Source of the DNA: Vibrio sp. Of7-15
GTDB lineage: Bacteria; Pseudomonadota; Gammaproteobacteria; Enterobacterales; Vibrionaceae
Direction of reading: 5' to 3'
Assembly: GCF_022347565.1 (NCBI RefSeq)
Contig: NZ_JAKRGH010000010.1
Span: forward strand, 1 to 64,000
Length of the DNA: 64,000 nt
Part shown: positions 1-8,536 of the stretch, piece by piece
Numbering within the stretch: the stretch's first letter is position 1
How the letters are laid out: every line of letters begins with the position of its first letter
Made by a program: the position numbers and the translations under genes
Notes under the pieces: generated by a model
Database searches by the model: none
What the model was told of the DNA's origin: nothing
Seen by the model: the letters and a program-made list of their open reading frames with translations, nothing else

Positions 1-74
1 GAGCGACACACGAGGTTCGAACTCGTGACCTCAACCTTGGCAAGGTTGCGCTCTACCAGCTGAGCTAGTGTCGC
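1..74 (-). tRNA. tRNA-Gly (anticodon GCC), 3' CCA cut by window edge
   Basis: The minus strand folds as a full cloverleaf. The acceptor stem pairs 68-74 with 3-9 (GCGACAC with GTGTCGC), the D-arm reads AGCTCAGCTGGTAGAGC, the anticodon loop is CTTGCCAAG giving GCC, and the T-arm carries GTTCGAACC. The discriminator is U, as expected for tRNA-Gly. Only the first C of the CCA end lies inside the window. It follows tRNA-Cys by 29 nt and is probably processed from the same transcript. Confidence 0.97.
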
Positions 75-103
75 AATATTCTTTAAGAGCTTAACTCTTA
101 GAA

Positions 104-177
104 TGGAGGCGCGTCCCGGAGTCGAACCGAGGTCCACGGATTTGCAATCCGCTGCATAGCCACTCTGCCAACGCGCC
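104..177 (-). tRNA. tRNA-Cys (anticodon GCA)
   Basis: Minus-strand cloverleaf with acceptor stem GGCGCGT/ACGCGCC, anticodon loop TTGCAAA (anticodon GCA), T-arm GGTTCGACTCC and an encoded CCA end at 104-106. It lies just upstream of tRNA-Gly in transcription order. Neighbouring Gly and Cys tRNA genes are common in enterics and vibrios. Confidence 0.97.
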
Positions 178-548
178 ATCTTTGTTACCATCATATAATC
201 AAGAAGTTAATGTGCTTCTCTCTGGTACGCGGTGAATTCTACGGATTCAGAGGGGTGAGTCAACATAAAAAATGAAGTTATTGTTCAAGTGATTAATTAA
301 AAGGCATACTGTAGTAAAAACAAACATATATCATGCCTAAACTCGTCCTTTATAGATTTTTTCTTAACATTGGCCTCTTCTTCATACCTCGAAGCCATTA
401 GGTATTTAAAAGAAAAACAAGATAATCGCTCAAATAACAGACTAAAAAATGAAAAGTGCTAAGTGAAAACCTAAGCAAAGTGTGATCTAACAGAAATGTT
501 CTTTGGTAAGAGGTGGCCTAAATCATTTTAAACCACCTTTATTAACGA
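178..548. other. Intergenic region, no gene seen apart from the tRNA promoter
   Basis: The 371 nt contain the tRNA promoter at 236-263. The rest is AT-rich DNA in which I see no convincing coding frame and no strong terminator hairpin. Confidence 0.6.
236..263 (-). promoter_or_regulatory. Probable sigma70 promoter of the tRNA-Cys/tRNA-Gly transcript
   Basis: On the minus strand, TTGACT (258-263) and TAGAAT (236-241) are separated by 16 nt. A GC-rich segment (CACCGCG) follows the -10, which is typical of stringently controlled tRNA promoters. Transcription would start about 50 nt before tRNA-Cys. Confidence 0.65.
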
Positions 549-1022
549 CTACCTACGATGCCCTAGTTTTACCTTGCCATCCGAGCTAAACCATAAAGCT
601 TGCTCTTTCCTTTTACCAATAAGAAAAGGAAGATCGTCAAAGAATAAGAAGTTCTTCCAGCAGCGCTTAAAAACGCCCCACTTGGTTTCAACAATATTGT
701 ACTTTTCGTAACAGAAAAATACCGTTACATCGTCTTCCCAATTGATAAAATTAAGAACCTCTTCCGGCAGCTCAATGTCATCACTGTCCCAACAAGCTTG
801 CCAGTCCACGGTTTCAACCCAATTAGATTCAATATTGGCCCAATCTTCTCTTAATAAACGTTCAGCATCTGGGCTTTGATTACTGACATGTTCGCGCCAA
901 AGCTGAGCTGAACGAGCCTGAGTCAGCGGTTTAATCTTCTCCAAGTCATCATTAGATACTGGAATAGACTGGTGAGTAAAAATCCACTTACGGCTGTATT
1001 CATCTAGAGGGGTATAATTCAT
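549..1022 (-). CDS. DUF2947-type conserved protein
   Basis: A 157-residue soluble protein rich in Trp and acidic residues, with no signal peptide or membrane segment. I recognise it as the DUF2947 family found in Vibrio and Shewanella; its function is unknown. The start at 1022 (MNYTPLDEY) is chosen because AGGA lies 7 nt upstream, whereas an upstream in-frame start at 1052 has no ribosome site. It is a single gene, transcribed toward the tRNAs and separated from treC by a strong terminator. The family assignment comes from recalled resemblance and is reasonably but not fully certain. Confidence 0.7.
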   Translation of the reverse strand: MNYTPLDEYSRKWIFTHQSIPVSNDDLEKIKPLTQARSAQLWREHVSNQSPDAERLLREDWANIESNWVETVDWQACWDSDDIELPEEVLNFINWEDDVTVFFCYEKYNIVETKWGVFKRCWKNFLFFDDLPFLIGKRKEQALWFSSDGKVKLGHRR

Positions 1023-1111
1023 TAAAATTCCTAACTCAATGTCACAACGCACTTACATCGGTGCTGTTACCTCATTGTACTCTTTCTTGAATTATTGTTG
1101 CTATCTAAAAT

Positions 1112-1135
1112 AAAAAAAGGCGTCCCTCAGACGCC
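1112..1135 (-). terminator. Rho-independent terminator of treC
   Basis: On the minus strand, GGCGTC and GACGCC form a 6-bp GC-rich stem with a 5-nt loop, followed by seven T. It lies 28 nt after the treC stop. Confidence 0.85.
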
Positions 1136-1162
1136 AATTAGTGATAATTATAGAGATAAACG

Positions 1163-2848
1163 TTAGCCTGCTACGAAAAATGCCAGTGCTTGGTAAGGTT
1201 GCAACGTCATCGATTTATCCAGCAATACGTTTTCTGAGCAATTATTAACCAAGCATTCCGCGTGTTCGTAATTAAAGGAGGCCAGCTCTTTTGTTAAATC
1301 ACAAGTGGCAGTTTGCCCATAAAAGTTACACAACACCAATAAACGCTGCTTCCCCCACTCCCTTGTATAAGCATGAATACTTTCATGTTGTGGCAAAATA
1401 TCCCGATAAGCACCTTCTGTGATAATGGCTAACTGTTTACGAAGGGCAATTAGCTTCTGGTAAAAGTAAAAAACAGAATCAGGATCTTTTAGAGCCAACT
1501 CCGCATTCACTTCTTGGTAATTTTCAGCCACTTCTAACCAAGGAACTCCAGTTGTGAAACCAGCATTAACTTCATTATTCCACTGTACTGGCGTTCGTGA
1601 GTTATCTCGCGACTTCTGCCCAAGAACCGACAGTACTTCTGCTTCCGTTAGCCCTTGTTGTAACAAGAGTGAATACATATTATGGCTTTCAATATCTTGG
1701 TACTGCTCAATGGACTGGTAACCAGGGTTTGTCATACCGAACTCTTCACCTTGGTAGATGTATGGCGTACCTTGCATAAAGTGAACAGCAGCAGCTAACA
1801 TTTTGGCTGATTCAACTCGGTATAGATCATCACAACCAAAACGACTGACAATTCTTGGCTGATCATGATTACACCAAAAAAGCGCATTCCAGCCTTTATT
1901 ATGTAACCCTGCTTGCCAATCGCTAAATAGTTTTTTAAGTGCTAAAAAATCAAACGGCATTGCTGTCCATTTATCGCCATTTTTATAATCCACTTTCAAA
2001 TGATGAAAATTAAAAACCATCGATAGCTCTTTTGCACTTTGATCAGAATACTGTTGGCAATGCTCAATACTGGTTGAGGACATCTCCCCTACCGTAACAA
2101 CGCCGTATTTCTGAAAGACCGCTTCGCTGATCTCTTGTAGGTACTCGTGTACTCTTGGACCATCTGTATAAAATCGACGTCCATCTCCAATATCATCACT
2201 TGGAAAAGCCTGATCTTTAGAAATCAGATTGATCACATCCAGCCTGAAGCCATCCACACCCTTTTCAGCCCAAAAACTAATGACCTTTTTCACTTCATGG
2301 CGAACTTTTGGATTTTCCCAATTAAGATCCGCTTGCTCTTTAGCAAAAAGATGCAAATAGTATTGCTTACTTTTTTCATCATACTGCCATGCACTGCCAC
2401 CAAATTTAGATTGCCAATTGTTTGGTGGCGTTTCTGGCTCTCCGTCTTTCCAAATATAGTAATCACGATACTCGCTATCAGGCCCTTCTAATGCAGATTG
2501 GAACCATTGATGATCCGTCGATGTATGGTTCACCACAATGTCCATGATGATCTTAATTCCACGCTCATGAGCTTGCTGTAATAATGAATCAAAATCTTCC
2601 ATCGTGCCGTAGTCTGGGCTGATGTTGTAATAATCAGCAATATCGTAGCCATTATCTACTTGTGGTGAGCTGTATATAGGTGTTAACCAAATTGCTTCAA
2701 TGCCTAATTTTTTTAAATAATCGAGCTTAGAGATGATCCCTTGGATGTCACCTGTTGCTTGCCCTTGGCTAGCACAAAAGCTTTTAGGGTAAATTTGATA
2801 AATTGAAGCGGAGTGCCACCACTGTCTAGCTTTTGATTCTGTCATCAT
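1163..2848 (-). CDS. treC: Trehalose-6-phosphate hydrolase (GH13)
   Basis: A 561-residue cytoplasmic GH13 enzyme expected to split trehalose 6-phosphate into glucose and glucose 6-phosphate. Visible motifs are the N-terminal WW...IYQIYPKSF, region I DIVVNH (103-108), region II GFRLDVINL with nucleophile D204, region III GEMSS with acid/base E255, and region IV NHDQ (327-330). Segments such as YTDGPR and MSSTS match E. coli TreC closely, which separates it from oligo-1,6-glucosidases. Length equals the family norm. The trehalose PTS gene treB, usually adjacent, is not in the window. A palindromic operator lies about 70 nt upstream and a terminator just downstream, so it is transcribed alone. 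The start is 2848 or the next ATG at 2845; the ribosome site is weak. Confidence 0.92.
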   Translation of the reverse strand: MMTESKARQWWHSASIYQIYPKSFCASQGQATGDIQGIISKLDYLKKLGIEAIWLTPIYSSPQVDNGYDIADYYNISPDYGTMEDFDSLLQQAHERGIKIIMDIVVNHTSTDHQWFQSALEGPDSEYRDYYIWKDGEPETPPNNWQSKFGGSAWQYDEKSKQYYLHLFAKEQADLNWENPKVRHEVKKVISFWAEKGVDGFRLDVINLISKDQAFPSDDIGDGRRFYTDGPRVHEYLQEISEAVFQKYGVVTVGEMSSTSIEHCQQYSDQSAKELSMVFNFHHLKVDYKNGDKWTAMPFDFLALKKLFSDWQAGLHNKGWNALFWCNHDQPRIVSRFGCDDLYRVESAKMLAAAVHFMQGTPYIYQGEEFGMTNPGYQSIEQYQDIESHNMYSLLLQQGLTEAEVLSVLGQKSRDNSRTPVQWNNEVNAGFTTGVPWLEVAENYQEVNAELALKDPDSVFYFYQKLIALRKQLAIITEGAYRDILPQHESIHAYTREWGKQRLLVLCNFYGQTATCDLTKELASFNYEHAECLVNNCSENVLLDKSMTLQPYQALAFFVAG

Positions 2849-3183
2849 AAGGAATCTCTACCAATGTGTTATTAACTCGATTTGGCTCTGATTTGCATGA
2901 TCAGAACCACAAAAGGGACCGGTCCCATTATTACATAAAGAAAATATCATACAAAATAGGTGATTCCATACTGCGTGATCTTCTTCACAGTTAGAACGAC
3001 GTTCAAACATTCTATTTTTATAGATTTACGGACTTCTTGCTTGAATTTGCGCTCAAAGAACCCAATGTAAAAAACCATACTGATAATAAATCACAAATAC
3101 TTAGCACTACGGTTCACATCATTTTCCTCTGTTTTTGCCTCTTTAACTTGATGTGTTACCTGCTAGTTTCATAAGGATGTTAT
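2849..3183. other. Divergent intergenic region between treC and the CARF gene
   Basis: It holds the TreR-like palindrome and presumably both divergent promoters. No CRISPR repeat array and no additional coding frame were seen, which matters because the right-hand gene is a CARF nuclease. Confidence 0.6.
2915..2926. promoter_or_regulatory. Palindromic operator, probable TreR site
   Basis: A perfect 12-bp palindrome, GGGACCGGTCCC, lies 67 nt upstream of treC. It resembles the E. coli TreR operator as I recall it (GGGAACGTTCCC), differing at the four central bases. TreR control is inferred; no treR gene is in the window. Confidence 0.6.
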
Positions 3184-4332
3184 ATGGCTATTCACGTTGG
3201 TATCATAGATCAAGACCCTGTAAGGTTGATCACCCCACTATTTGATGAAAGTGTCTCTGGCCAGCATATGGTTTTTATTGGTGATAAAGACCAATTCACC
3301 ATGTATGAACGACTACACAGCATTCTTTCCAATCGTGAAATCTCTTCTGAGTTTTTTGAAATTCCATCGATTGTTAACACCGTTGTGATTAAAGAATCCG
3401 TTGAATCCTTAGCTCAAGATCTCAAACAACGTGGCGAAGAAATCAAATTTAACGCCAGCTGTGGTTTAAGGCACCGCCTACTTTCCGCCTATGAAGTCTT
3501 CCGAACTTACCACTGGCCCATTTTTGTTGTTGAACCTTTCAGCGACAAATTGTGCTGGCTCTACCCTAATGGAAGAGATCAACAACAAGTAGAAGATCGC
3601 ATTCAATTAGAAGATTATCTGACGATTTTTGGCGCGCGTTGTGAAATCAGCGAAACTGAGCTTACCGACCAACTCGATAAACAGCTACGCGAATTAGGAC
3701 AACGCTGGGCAAGTAATGCACTAGAGCTCGGCCCAGGTTTGGCTACCTTAAATTATTTAGCCACCACCTGTAGAAAAGAGCAGAAACTTGATGTTGAACT
3801 CAGTGAAAAACAACAAGGATACCGTGAATTAGATATGCTACTGGCGGATCTGGTAGATACGGGATTGGCAACATACGAAAATGGCATACTGACTTTTGAT
3901 TGCGAAGATGCCCGCCGCTTTGCTAACGGAGAGTGGCTGGAAAACCTGGTTCACAGCACAGTAAAAGACATTCAAGATCAACTGCCTACCATTCAAGATC
4001 ACTCACTTAATGTTCAAGTCTACCGCCAGATTGGTGAGCGTGAAGTGCGCAATGAACTGGATGTGGCTACCGTTGTTAATAACAAGCTCCACATTATCGA
4101 ATGTAAAACAAAAGGCATGAGAGATGATGGTGATGATACGCTCTACAAACTAGAGTCATTACGTGATTTATTAGGCGGCCTTCAAGCCAGAGCCATGTTG
4201 GTTAGCTTCCGCCCTCTTCGCCATCATGACATCGTTCGAGCTCAAGACTTAGGCCTTGCTATTATTGGCCCAGATGAACTCGGTAACCTACAAGATTATC
4301 TATTTGATTGGTTTAAAGAAGCTGGCGGCTAA
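3184..4332 (+). CDS. CARF-domain nuclease, DUF1887 (VC1899/Card1/Can2-like)
   Basis: A 382-residue cytoplasmic protein of the DUF1887 family, to which V. cholerae VC1899 belongs. The N-terminal half (about 1-150) has the Rossmann-like CARF fold pattern, with GDKDQ near 33 and the conserved NASCGLRHR at 90-98. A winged-helix linker follows (about 160-240). The C-terminal PD-(D/E)xK nuclease shows E253, D293 in NELDV and the E306-C-K308 motif. In Card1/Can2 enzymes, cyclic oligoadenylate binding to CARF switches on nuclease activity. Here there is no cas10, csm/cmr gene or CRISPR array nearby, so the ligand source is unknown. It is a single gene with a good ribosome site (AAGGATG), ending at a bidirectional terminator. 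Family confident; ligand and substrate are inference. Confidence 0.88.
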   Translation: MAIHVGIIDQDPVRLITPLFDESVSGQHMVFIGDKDQFTMYERLHSILSNREISSEFFEIPSIVNTVVIKESVESLAQDLKQRGEEIKFNASCGLRHRLLSAYEVFRTYHWPIFVVEPFSDKLCWLYPNGRDQQQVEDRIQLEDYLTIFGARCEISETELTDQLDKQLRELGQRWASNALELGPGLATLNYLATTCRKEQKLDVELSEKQQGYRELDMLLADLVDTGLATYENGILTFDCEDARRFANGEWLENLVHSTVKDIQDQLPTIQDHSLNVQVYRQIGEREVRNELDVATVVNNKLHIIECKTKGMRDDGDDTLYKLESLRDLLGGLQARAMLVSFRPLRHHDIVRAQDLGLAIIGPDELGNLQDYLFDWFKEAGG

Positions 4333-4420
4333 TTCAGCCAGCAATTCTCCATTTGTATACACTGTTAAAGGCTTTCGCTCTAAGGTATAGAAAAACATAA
4401 GGTATATAAAAACACATAAG

Positions 4421-4458
4421 AAAAAGCCGCTTTACCCAATGGATAAAGCGGCTTTTTT
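4421..4458. terminator. Bidirectional terminator between the CARF gene and udp
   Basis: An 11-bp stem (4424-4434 with 4444-4454) and 9-nt loop, flanked by an A-run on the left and a T-run on the right, so it can end both converging transcripts. Confidence 0.85.
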
Positions 4459-4479
4459 AAGCCAACCGAACGTTGCTAA

Positions 4480-5241
4480 TTATTTTTTTAGCATATTACG
4501 TGCAGCTTCAACCACAACTTTGATTGAACGTGCTTCAGTTACTTTTAGAGTATCGTGATTCGGTGTTTCTGTTTGTGTACGGTTAATAATTACACCAGCA
4601 ACACAACCAGCTTTTAGGCCAGAGCTTGCACACATAGTTAGCAGCGTTGCTGATTCCATTTCAAAGTTCAGAACGCCCATGTCTTGCCACTCTTTCATGG
4701 AGCCTTGGAAGCGTTTAACCACTCGACCACTGAACGTATCGTAACGCTCTTGACCTGGGTAGAAAGTATCGCTCGATGCTGTTACACCCATATGAACTTT
4801 TGCACCTTCAGCTTCAACAGCTGATTTCATCGCCGTCGCTACTTCAAAATCAGCAACCGCAGGGAACTCCATTGGTGCAAAGTGTAGGCTTGCGCCATCT
4901 AAACGAACAGAGCCTGTAGAAACAATCATGTCGCCTACATTTACGTGTGGCTGAATCGCACCTGTCGTACCAACGCGTAGGAAAGTACGAACACCTAGCT
5001 GAGCCAGCTCTTCAACAGCAATAGACGTTGATGGACCACCGATACCAGTAGAACAAACCACAACAGTTTGGCCTTCAAGTTGTGCACGGTAAAGAGTGTA
5101 TTCACGGTGACTTGCTAAAAACTCAGGGTTTTCCATTTGTTCAGCAATCTTAGCTACACGAGCAGGATCACCAGGAATAATCGCTAGCTCTGCACCTTGT
5201 AAATCTTCTTTTGTCACACCTAAATGGAATACTGCAGACAT
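4480..5241 (-). CDS. udp: Uridine phosphorylase
   Basis: A 253-residue cytoplasmic enzyme of the PNP/UDP phosphorylase family, exactly the length of E. coli Udp. It cleaves uridine with phosphate to uracil and ribose 1-phosphate. Visible family features are the N-terminal phosphate-loop region [17 protein letters not shown], the RVGTTGA motif, and the substrate-binding FEMESATL segment. The start at 5241 is preferred because AAGGAG sits at the right distance; the longer frame to 5277 lacks one. It is a single gene with its own tandem CRP-site promoter. It pairs functionally with nupC and punC elsewhere in the window. Confidence 0.95.
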   Translation of the reverse strand: MSAVFHLGVTKEDLQGAELAIIPGDPARVAKIAEQMENPEFLASHREYTLYRAQLEGQTVVVCSTGIGGPSTSIAVEELAQLGVRTFLRVGTTGAIQPHVNVGDMIVSTGSVRLDGASLHFAPMEFPAVADFEVATAMKSAVEAEGAKVHMGVTASSDTFYPGQERYDTFSGRVVKRFQGSMKEWQDMGVLNFEMESATLLTMCASSGLKAGCVAGVIINRTQTETPNHDTLKVTEARSIKVVVEAARNMLKK

Positions 5242-5354
5242 GATGTTCTCCTTTCTTATTTTGTTTATGTGACTCAATTGTAGGGCGAGGTCACATCAAT
5301 AATTATATTGTTTAGACAATATTCACTATGTAAATACTCTCTGAACACCCAACC

Positions 5355-5360
5355 AATGTA
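5355..5360 (-). promoter_or_regulatory. Candidate -10 element of the udp promoter
   Basis: Minus strand TACATT lies where a -10 would be if the proximal CRP-like site is centred at about -41.5. This is inferred from spacing; no good -35 is needed in such a CRP-dependent promoter. Confidence 0.4.
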
Positions 5361-5381
5361 TCGAATTAGCTCGCATCTTAA

Positions 5382-5397
5382 AGTGATAAAAATCACA
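5382..5397. promoter_or_regulatory. Proximal CRP-like site of udp
   Basis: AGTGA-N6-TCACA, nine of ten half-site bases matching TGTGA-N6-TCACA. It lies about 140 nt upstream of the udp start. Confidence 0.7.
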
Positions 5398-5433
5398 TAT
5401 TAAAAATAGATTTATATTACATTTGCAGTAAAT

Positions 5434-5449
5434 ATTGATATATATCACA
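5434..5449. promoter_or_regulatory. Distal CRP-like site of udp
   Basis: ATTGA-N6-TCACA, with one perfect and one degenerate half. Its centre is exactly 52 bp from the proximal site, the spacing known for E. coli CytR/CRP promoters such as deoP2 and cdd. CytR could bind between the two sites; this is inferred. Confidence 0.6.
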
Positions 5450-5490
5450 CTTAACTTTAGAGGCTGCCTAACTATCTTTACACCAATGAT

Positions 5491-5516
5491 AAAAAAGGCC
5501 GCATCGGCGACCTTTT
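5491..5516 (-). terminator. Terminator of zntA
   Basis: Minus-strand 10-bp stem (5507-5516 with 5493-5502, one G-U pair), 4-nt loop, then a run of T. It lies about 30 nt past the zntA stop. Confidence 0.85.
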
Positions 5517-5547
5517 CGGTGTTTCACTGCTAGTACTAATGAAAATA

Positions 5548-7875
5548 TTAATCTTCTTTGTATTTAAACTTAAGCAACCTTAATGCATTTAACGTAACCA
5601 ATGCGGTTGCACCACTGTCTGCCAATACTGCAACCCATAAGCCCGTCACTCCAAAGAGTGTCGTGACCAAGAAGACCCCTTTTAAGCCTAGTGCTAAGAA
5701 AATGTTCTGACGAATATTACTCAATGTCGCACGAGATAATGCAATCATGGCTGGTAACTCAGCAACTCGATTATGAGTTAACGCCGCATCGGCAGTTTCC
5801 AATGCAACATCAGTCCCTCCTCCCATTGCAATACCAATAGAAGCGGCTTTCATAGCTGGTGCGTCATTAATACCGTCCCCTACCATGGCGACATGTTTAT
5901 CTTTGGCTGAGTTTTCAACTTCTTTTACTTTATCTGCTGGCAATAAGCTGGCTCGGAACCCCATATTAAGTTCCCCAGCAATCGCCTTAGCTGCTCTCGG
6001 GTTATCACCAGTCAACATCACAGAGCTAACACCTAAATTAGATAATTGCTGCACTGCCGCTGCCGTATCTGAACGTAAACCATCTCGCCATGCTAGTAGC
6101 CCCACCACTTGATTGGAGAGAGTCGCAATTACTACGGTTTTACCTTGATTTTCTAGCTGAGCGACTTGAGATTGAGCATCATCAGATACTGGCATATCAG
6201 CTCTTGCTGGTGATTGTAAACTAAATATTTCTCCCTTTATTTCACCTTTCACACCGCTGCCTACCATCGTCTCACGATGCAGTGCTTCCACCACCTCGAT
6301 TCCTTGATGTTCAGCGTGTGTCACCACGGCTTTTGCTAATGGGTGAGTAGAACCTATCTCCACAGCCGCCGCCAGTTTCAGTAACTCAGATTCTGTAAAA
6401 ATCGCCTTATTTTCGAGTACAACAACATCTGTTACCGTAGGCTTTCCTTCAGTTAAAGTACCTGTTTTATCAAAGGCAACCACTTCTACTTTGCCCAGTT
6501 GCTCAAGCGCAGCCCCACCTTTAATTAAAGCCCCTCTTTTCGCAGCAGCGGCTAACCCAGAGGTTATTGCAGCTGGAGTAGAAATCACCAGAGCACATGG
6601 GCAAGCAATCAGAAGTAAGGCTAAACCACGATACACCCAAGTTTCCCAAGGCTGTGAAAATAACAGTGGCGGTGTAATGATCACTAACAGAGATAGCACC
6701 ATCATCGCGGGGGTATACCAACGACTAAACTTATCTAAGAATCTTTCTAATGGCGCTTTGCGGGATTCCGCTTCTTCAATCAAATGTAGAATTCGATCAA
6801 TGGCATTTTCACCCTGCTTTGATGTGATCGTCAGCTGCACAACTTTATCGGCAGCAACACAACCTGCCATCAACTGATCACCCTTTGATTTCTCAACAGG
6901 AACAGATTCTCCCGTTAGTGCGCTTTCATCAAAACTGGCATTCTTTGTCAGCAACACACCATCAGCAGGTAAACGCGATCCTGGCGCAACTTCAACTACA
7001 TCACCAGGCTGTAATTCACCAGCATCGACACTTTCTCTGACTCCAGATTCTGAAATACGTACCGCTTGCTCTGGTACGAGCGCCATCAACGCTTTTACAC
7101 CACTTCGAGCTCGTGAAGAGGCGTAAGCTTCTAAATGTTCACCAATCATGAACAGTAGAATGACCATGGCGGCTTCTACCGTTTCCCCAAGGTATAATGC
7201 CCCTACAGCCGCCACGCTCATTAACGTTTCGATGGCAAAAGGCGTACCGCTTTTCGCTAACTGTATGGCCTTGCGAGCAATTGGGATCAGTCCCCAAACA
7301 GTGGCAAGCGTGAAAGATAAATGGCCATACACTTCTGAAAATTGTTCAACGACTAACGACATGGCCATTAGTACTAACAAAATAAGTAAAGTGAGATTAT
7401 TTTTCCAAAATGAGGGCTGTTCGACTGACGAACTGGCATTGGCTGCTTTTTGGGTCGATGTTAAAGGAAACCCCGTTTGTTCTGCTTTTTGTTCAACCAA
7501 AGTGCCGTGATTTGGTTCATCAATTTGAACCACCAGCTTTTCAGTTGCAAAAACAACACGTGCTTGCTGGACATTGGTCAGAGAGTTAATGGCAGTTTCA
7601 AGTTTACGAGCACAGCTTGGACAATCCATACCACTAACAAACCAGCTGAGAGTATGTGAAGAAGTTTTACTGACAAGGCTGGAATCACTGTCATCTGGAT
7701 CATCAGCGGCACTATCACCACAACAGCTATCGGAACTGGTATCAGAAATAGTGCAACAACCATCACTGGTTATTGGCTTAATCGACGTGATTTTTGTTGT
7801 GCTGCAACATGAGCCACTTGGGTTATGTTTATGATCATGTTTATCTTTAAGCGAATGAGTGTGAGTTGAACACAT
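5548..7875 (-). CDS. zntA: Zn/Cd/Pb-exporting P1B-type ATPase
   Basis: A 775-residue inner-membrane heavy-metal pump. Order of features: a His/Cys-rich leader (residues 1-60, with CC pairs at 23, 40 and 51), an HMA metal-binding domain with GMDCPSC (82-88), membrane helices, the actuator motif TGES (321-324), the intramembrane CPC (425-427) typical of Zn/Cd/Pb and Cu pumps, the phosphorylation motif DKTGTLT (469-475), an HPLAKA motif and GDGIND. The absence of Cu-pump hallmarks and the ZntA-like leader favour Zn/Cd/Pb. It is somewhat longer than E. coli ZntA (732) because of the leader. Expression is from a MerR-type promoter, but no merR/zntR-like gene is adjacent. Start supported by AAGGAGAG upstream. 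Confidence 0.93.
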   Translation of the reverse strand: MCSTHTHSLKDKHDHKHNPSGSCCSTTKITSIKPITSDGCCTISDTSSDSCCGDSAADDPDDSDSSLVSKTSSHTLSWFVSGMDCPSCARKLETAINSLTNVQQARVVFATEKLVVQIDEPNHGTLVEQKAEQTGFPLTSTQKAANASSSVEQPSFWKNNLTLLILLVLMAMSLVVEQFSEVYGHLSFTLATVWGLIPIARKAIQLAKSGTPFAIETLMSVAAVGALYLGETVEAAMVILLFMIGEHLEAYASSRARSGVKALMALVPEQAVRISESGVRESVDAGELQPGDVVEVAPGSRLPADGVLLTKNASFDESALTGESVPVEKSKGDQLMAGCVAADKVVQLTITSKQGENAIDRILHLIEEAESRKAPLERFLDKFSRWYTPAMMVLSLLVIITPPLLFSQPWETWVYRGLALLLIACPCALVISTPAAITSGLAAAAKRGALIKGGAALEQLGKVEVVAFDKTGTLTEGKPTVTDVVVLENKAIFTESELLKLAAAVEIGSTHPLAKAVVTHAEHQGIEVVEALHRETMVGSGVKGEIKGEIFSLQSPARADMPVSDDAQSQVAQLENQGKTVVIATLSNQVVGLLAWRDGLRSDTAAAVQQLSNLGVSSVMLTGDNPRAAKAIAGELNMGFRASLLPADKVKEVENSAKDKHVAMVGDGINDAPAMKAASIGIAMGGGTDVALETADAALTHNRVAELPAMIALSRATLSNIRQNIFLALGLKGVFLVTTLFGVTGLWVAVLADSGATALVTLNALRLLKFKYKED

Positions 7876-7939
7876 ATGAGCTCTCCTTGATAACGTTTGA
7901 CTGTAATTTAGATCTTAATAATGTTGCTCTCTGCAACAA

Positions 7940-7971
7940 ACTATAAACCTTGGACCTAACTCCAAGGTCAA
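7940..7971 (-). promoter_or_regulatory. MerR-family-type promoter/operator of zntA
   Basis: On the minus strand, -35 TTGACC (7966-7971) and -10 TATAGT (7940-7945) are separated by 20 nt. This overlong spacer is the hallmark of MerR-activated promoters. An 8-bp perfect inverted repeat (ACCTTGGA at 7947-7954 and TCCAAGGT at 7961-7968, 6 nt apart) fills the spacer and would be the regulator site. The ligand (Zn, Cd or Pb) is inferred from the controlled pump. Confidence 0.85.
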
Positions 7972-8062
7972 CCCACAAAGCCAAAGTTTTTATCCTCTGG
8001 CTTAAATATAGCCAAATCATCCTGATACAGCGGTAAAGCGAGGTCAAGTACCGCGTCGTTGA

Positions 8063-8536
8063 TTACCGTAAACGCTGTAATACAATACGTTGATCAAGCA
8101 CACTTTGATATTGCTGGTACTCCAAACCCTGATCGAAAATAAATTCAGTTAATAATGACTGGCAACGAAGAACAAGCTGTTCTGCCTGCCAAGGCTTTTC
8201 AAAATAACTCTCTACTCGTGCGCCATTAATAGCAGCAATCGTATCTTGATGCGTTGCTTGACCAGTAAGTAACACTTTTTTTGTTGCAACAAAGCGTGAA
8301 TCCACTGAAATTTCCGTCAGTAACTCAACACCTGTTTTTCCTGGCATCACATGATCTGAAATAACCAATCCAATGAACTCACCTTCAGCATCCAGTTCAT
8401 CCATTAGCTCTAAAGCCTCAGCCGCAGACTCACAATCTTCAATATTGAAATACGCTTTTAGTGGCGAGAGATCTTGCACCACAGCACTTAATACTTCGCG
8501 CTGATCATCCACACAGATAATATTAATTTTTTCCAT
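8063..8536 (-). CDS. Response regulator (receiver domain with short C-terminal tail)
   Basis: A 157-residue cytoplasmic protein with a CheY-like receiver domain. It shows the acidic pair D10-D11, phospho-acceptor D61 in ISDHVMPG, T91 and K114 in YFEKPW. A helical C-terminal tail of about 30 residues is not a recognisable DNA-binding or enzymatic domain, so output is probably by protein contact. The start at 8536 overlaps the kinase stop by 14 nt and has GAGGA upstream, implying translational coupling. A longer frame to 8587 lacks a ribosome site. It is the last gene of the permease-kinase-regulator operon. Confidence 0.85.
   Translation of the reverse strand: MEKINIICVDDQREVLSAVVQDLSPLKAYFNIEDCESAAEALELMDELDAEGEFIGLVISDHVMPGKTGVELLTEISVDSRFVATKKVLLTGQATHQDTIAAINGARVESYFEKPWQAEQLVLRCQSLLTEFIFDQGLEYQQYQSVLDQRIVLQRLR

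Noticed and set aside
1163-2848. Oligo-1,6-glucosidase as the identity of the GH13 gene
   Set aside because: The segments matching E. coli TreC and the TreR-like operator favour trehalose-6-phosphate hydrolase.
2849-5547. CRISPR array near the CARF gene
   Set aside because: No regularly spaced direct repeats are visible on either side of the gene.
7847-8047. 66-codon minus-strand frame upstream of zntA
   Set aside because: It covers the MerR-type promoter and has no recognisable domain.
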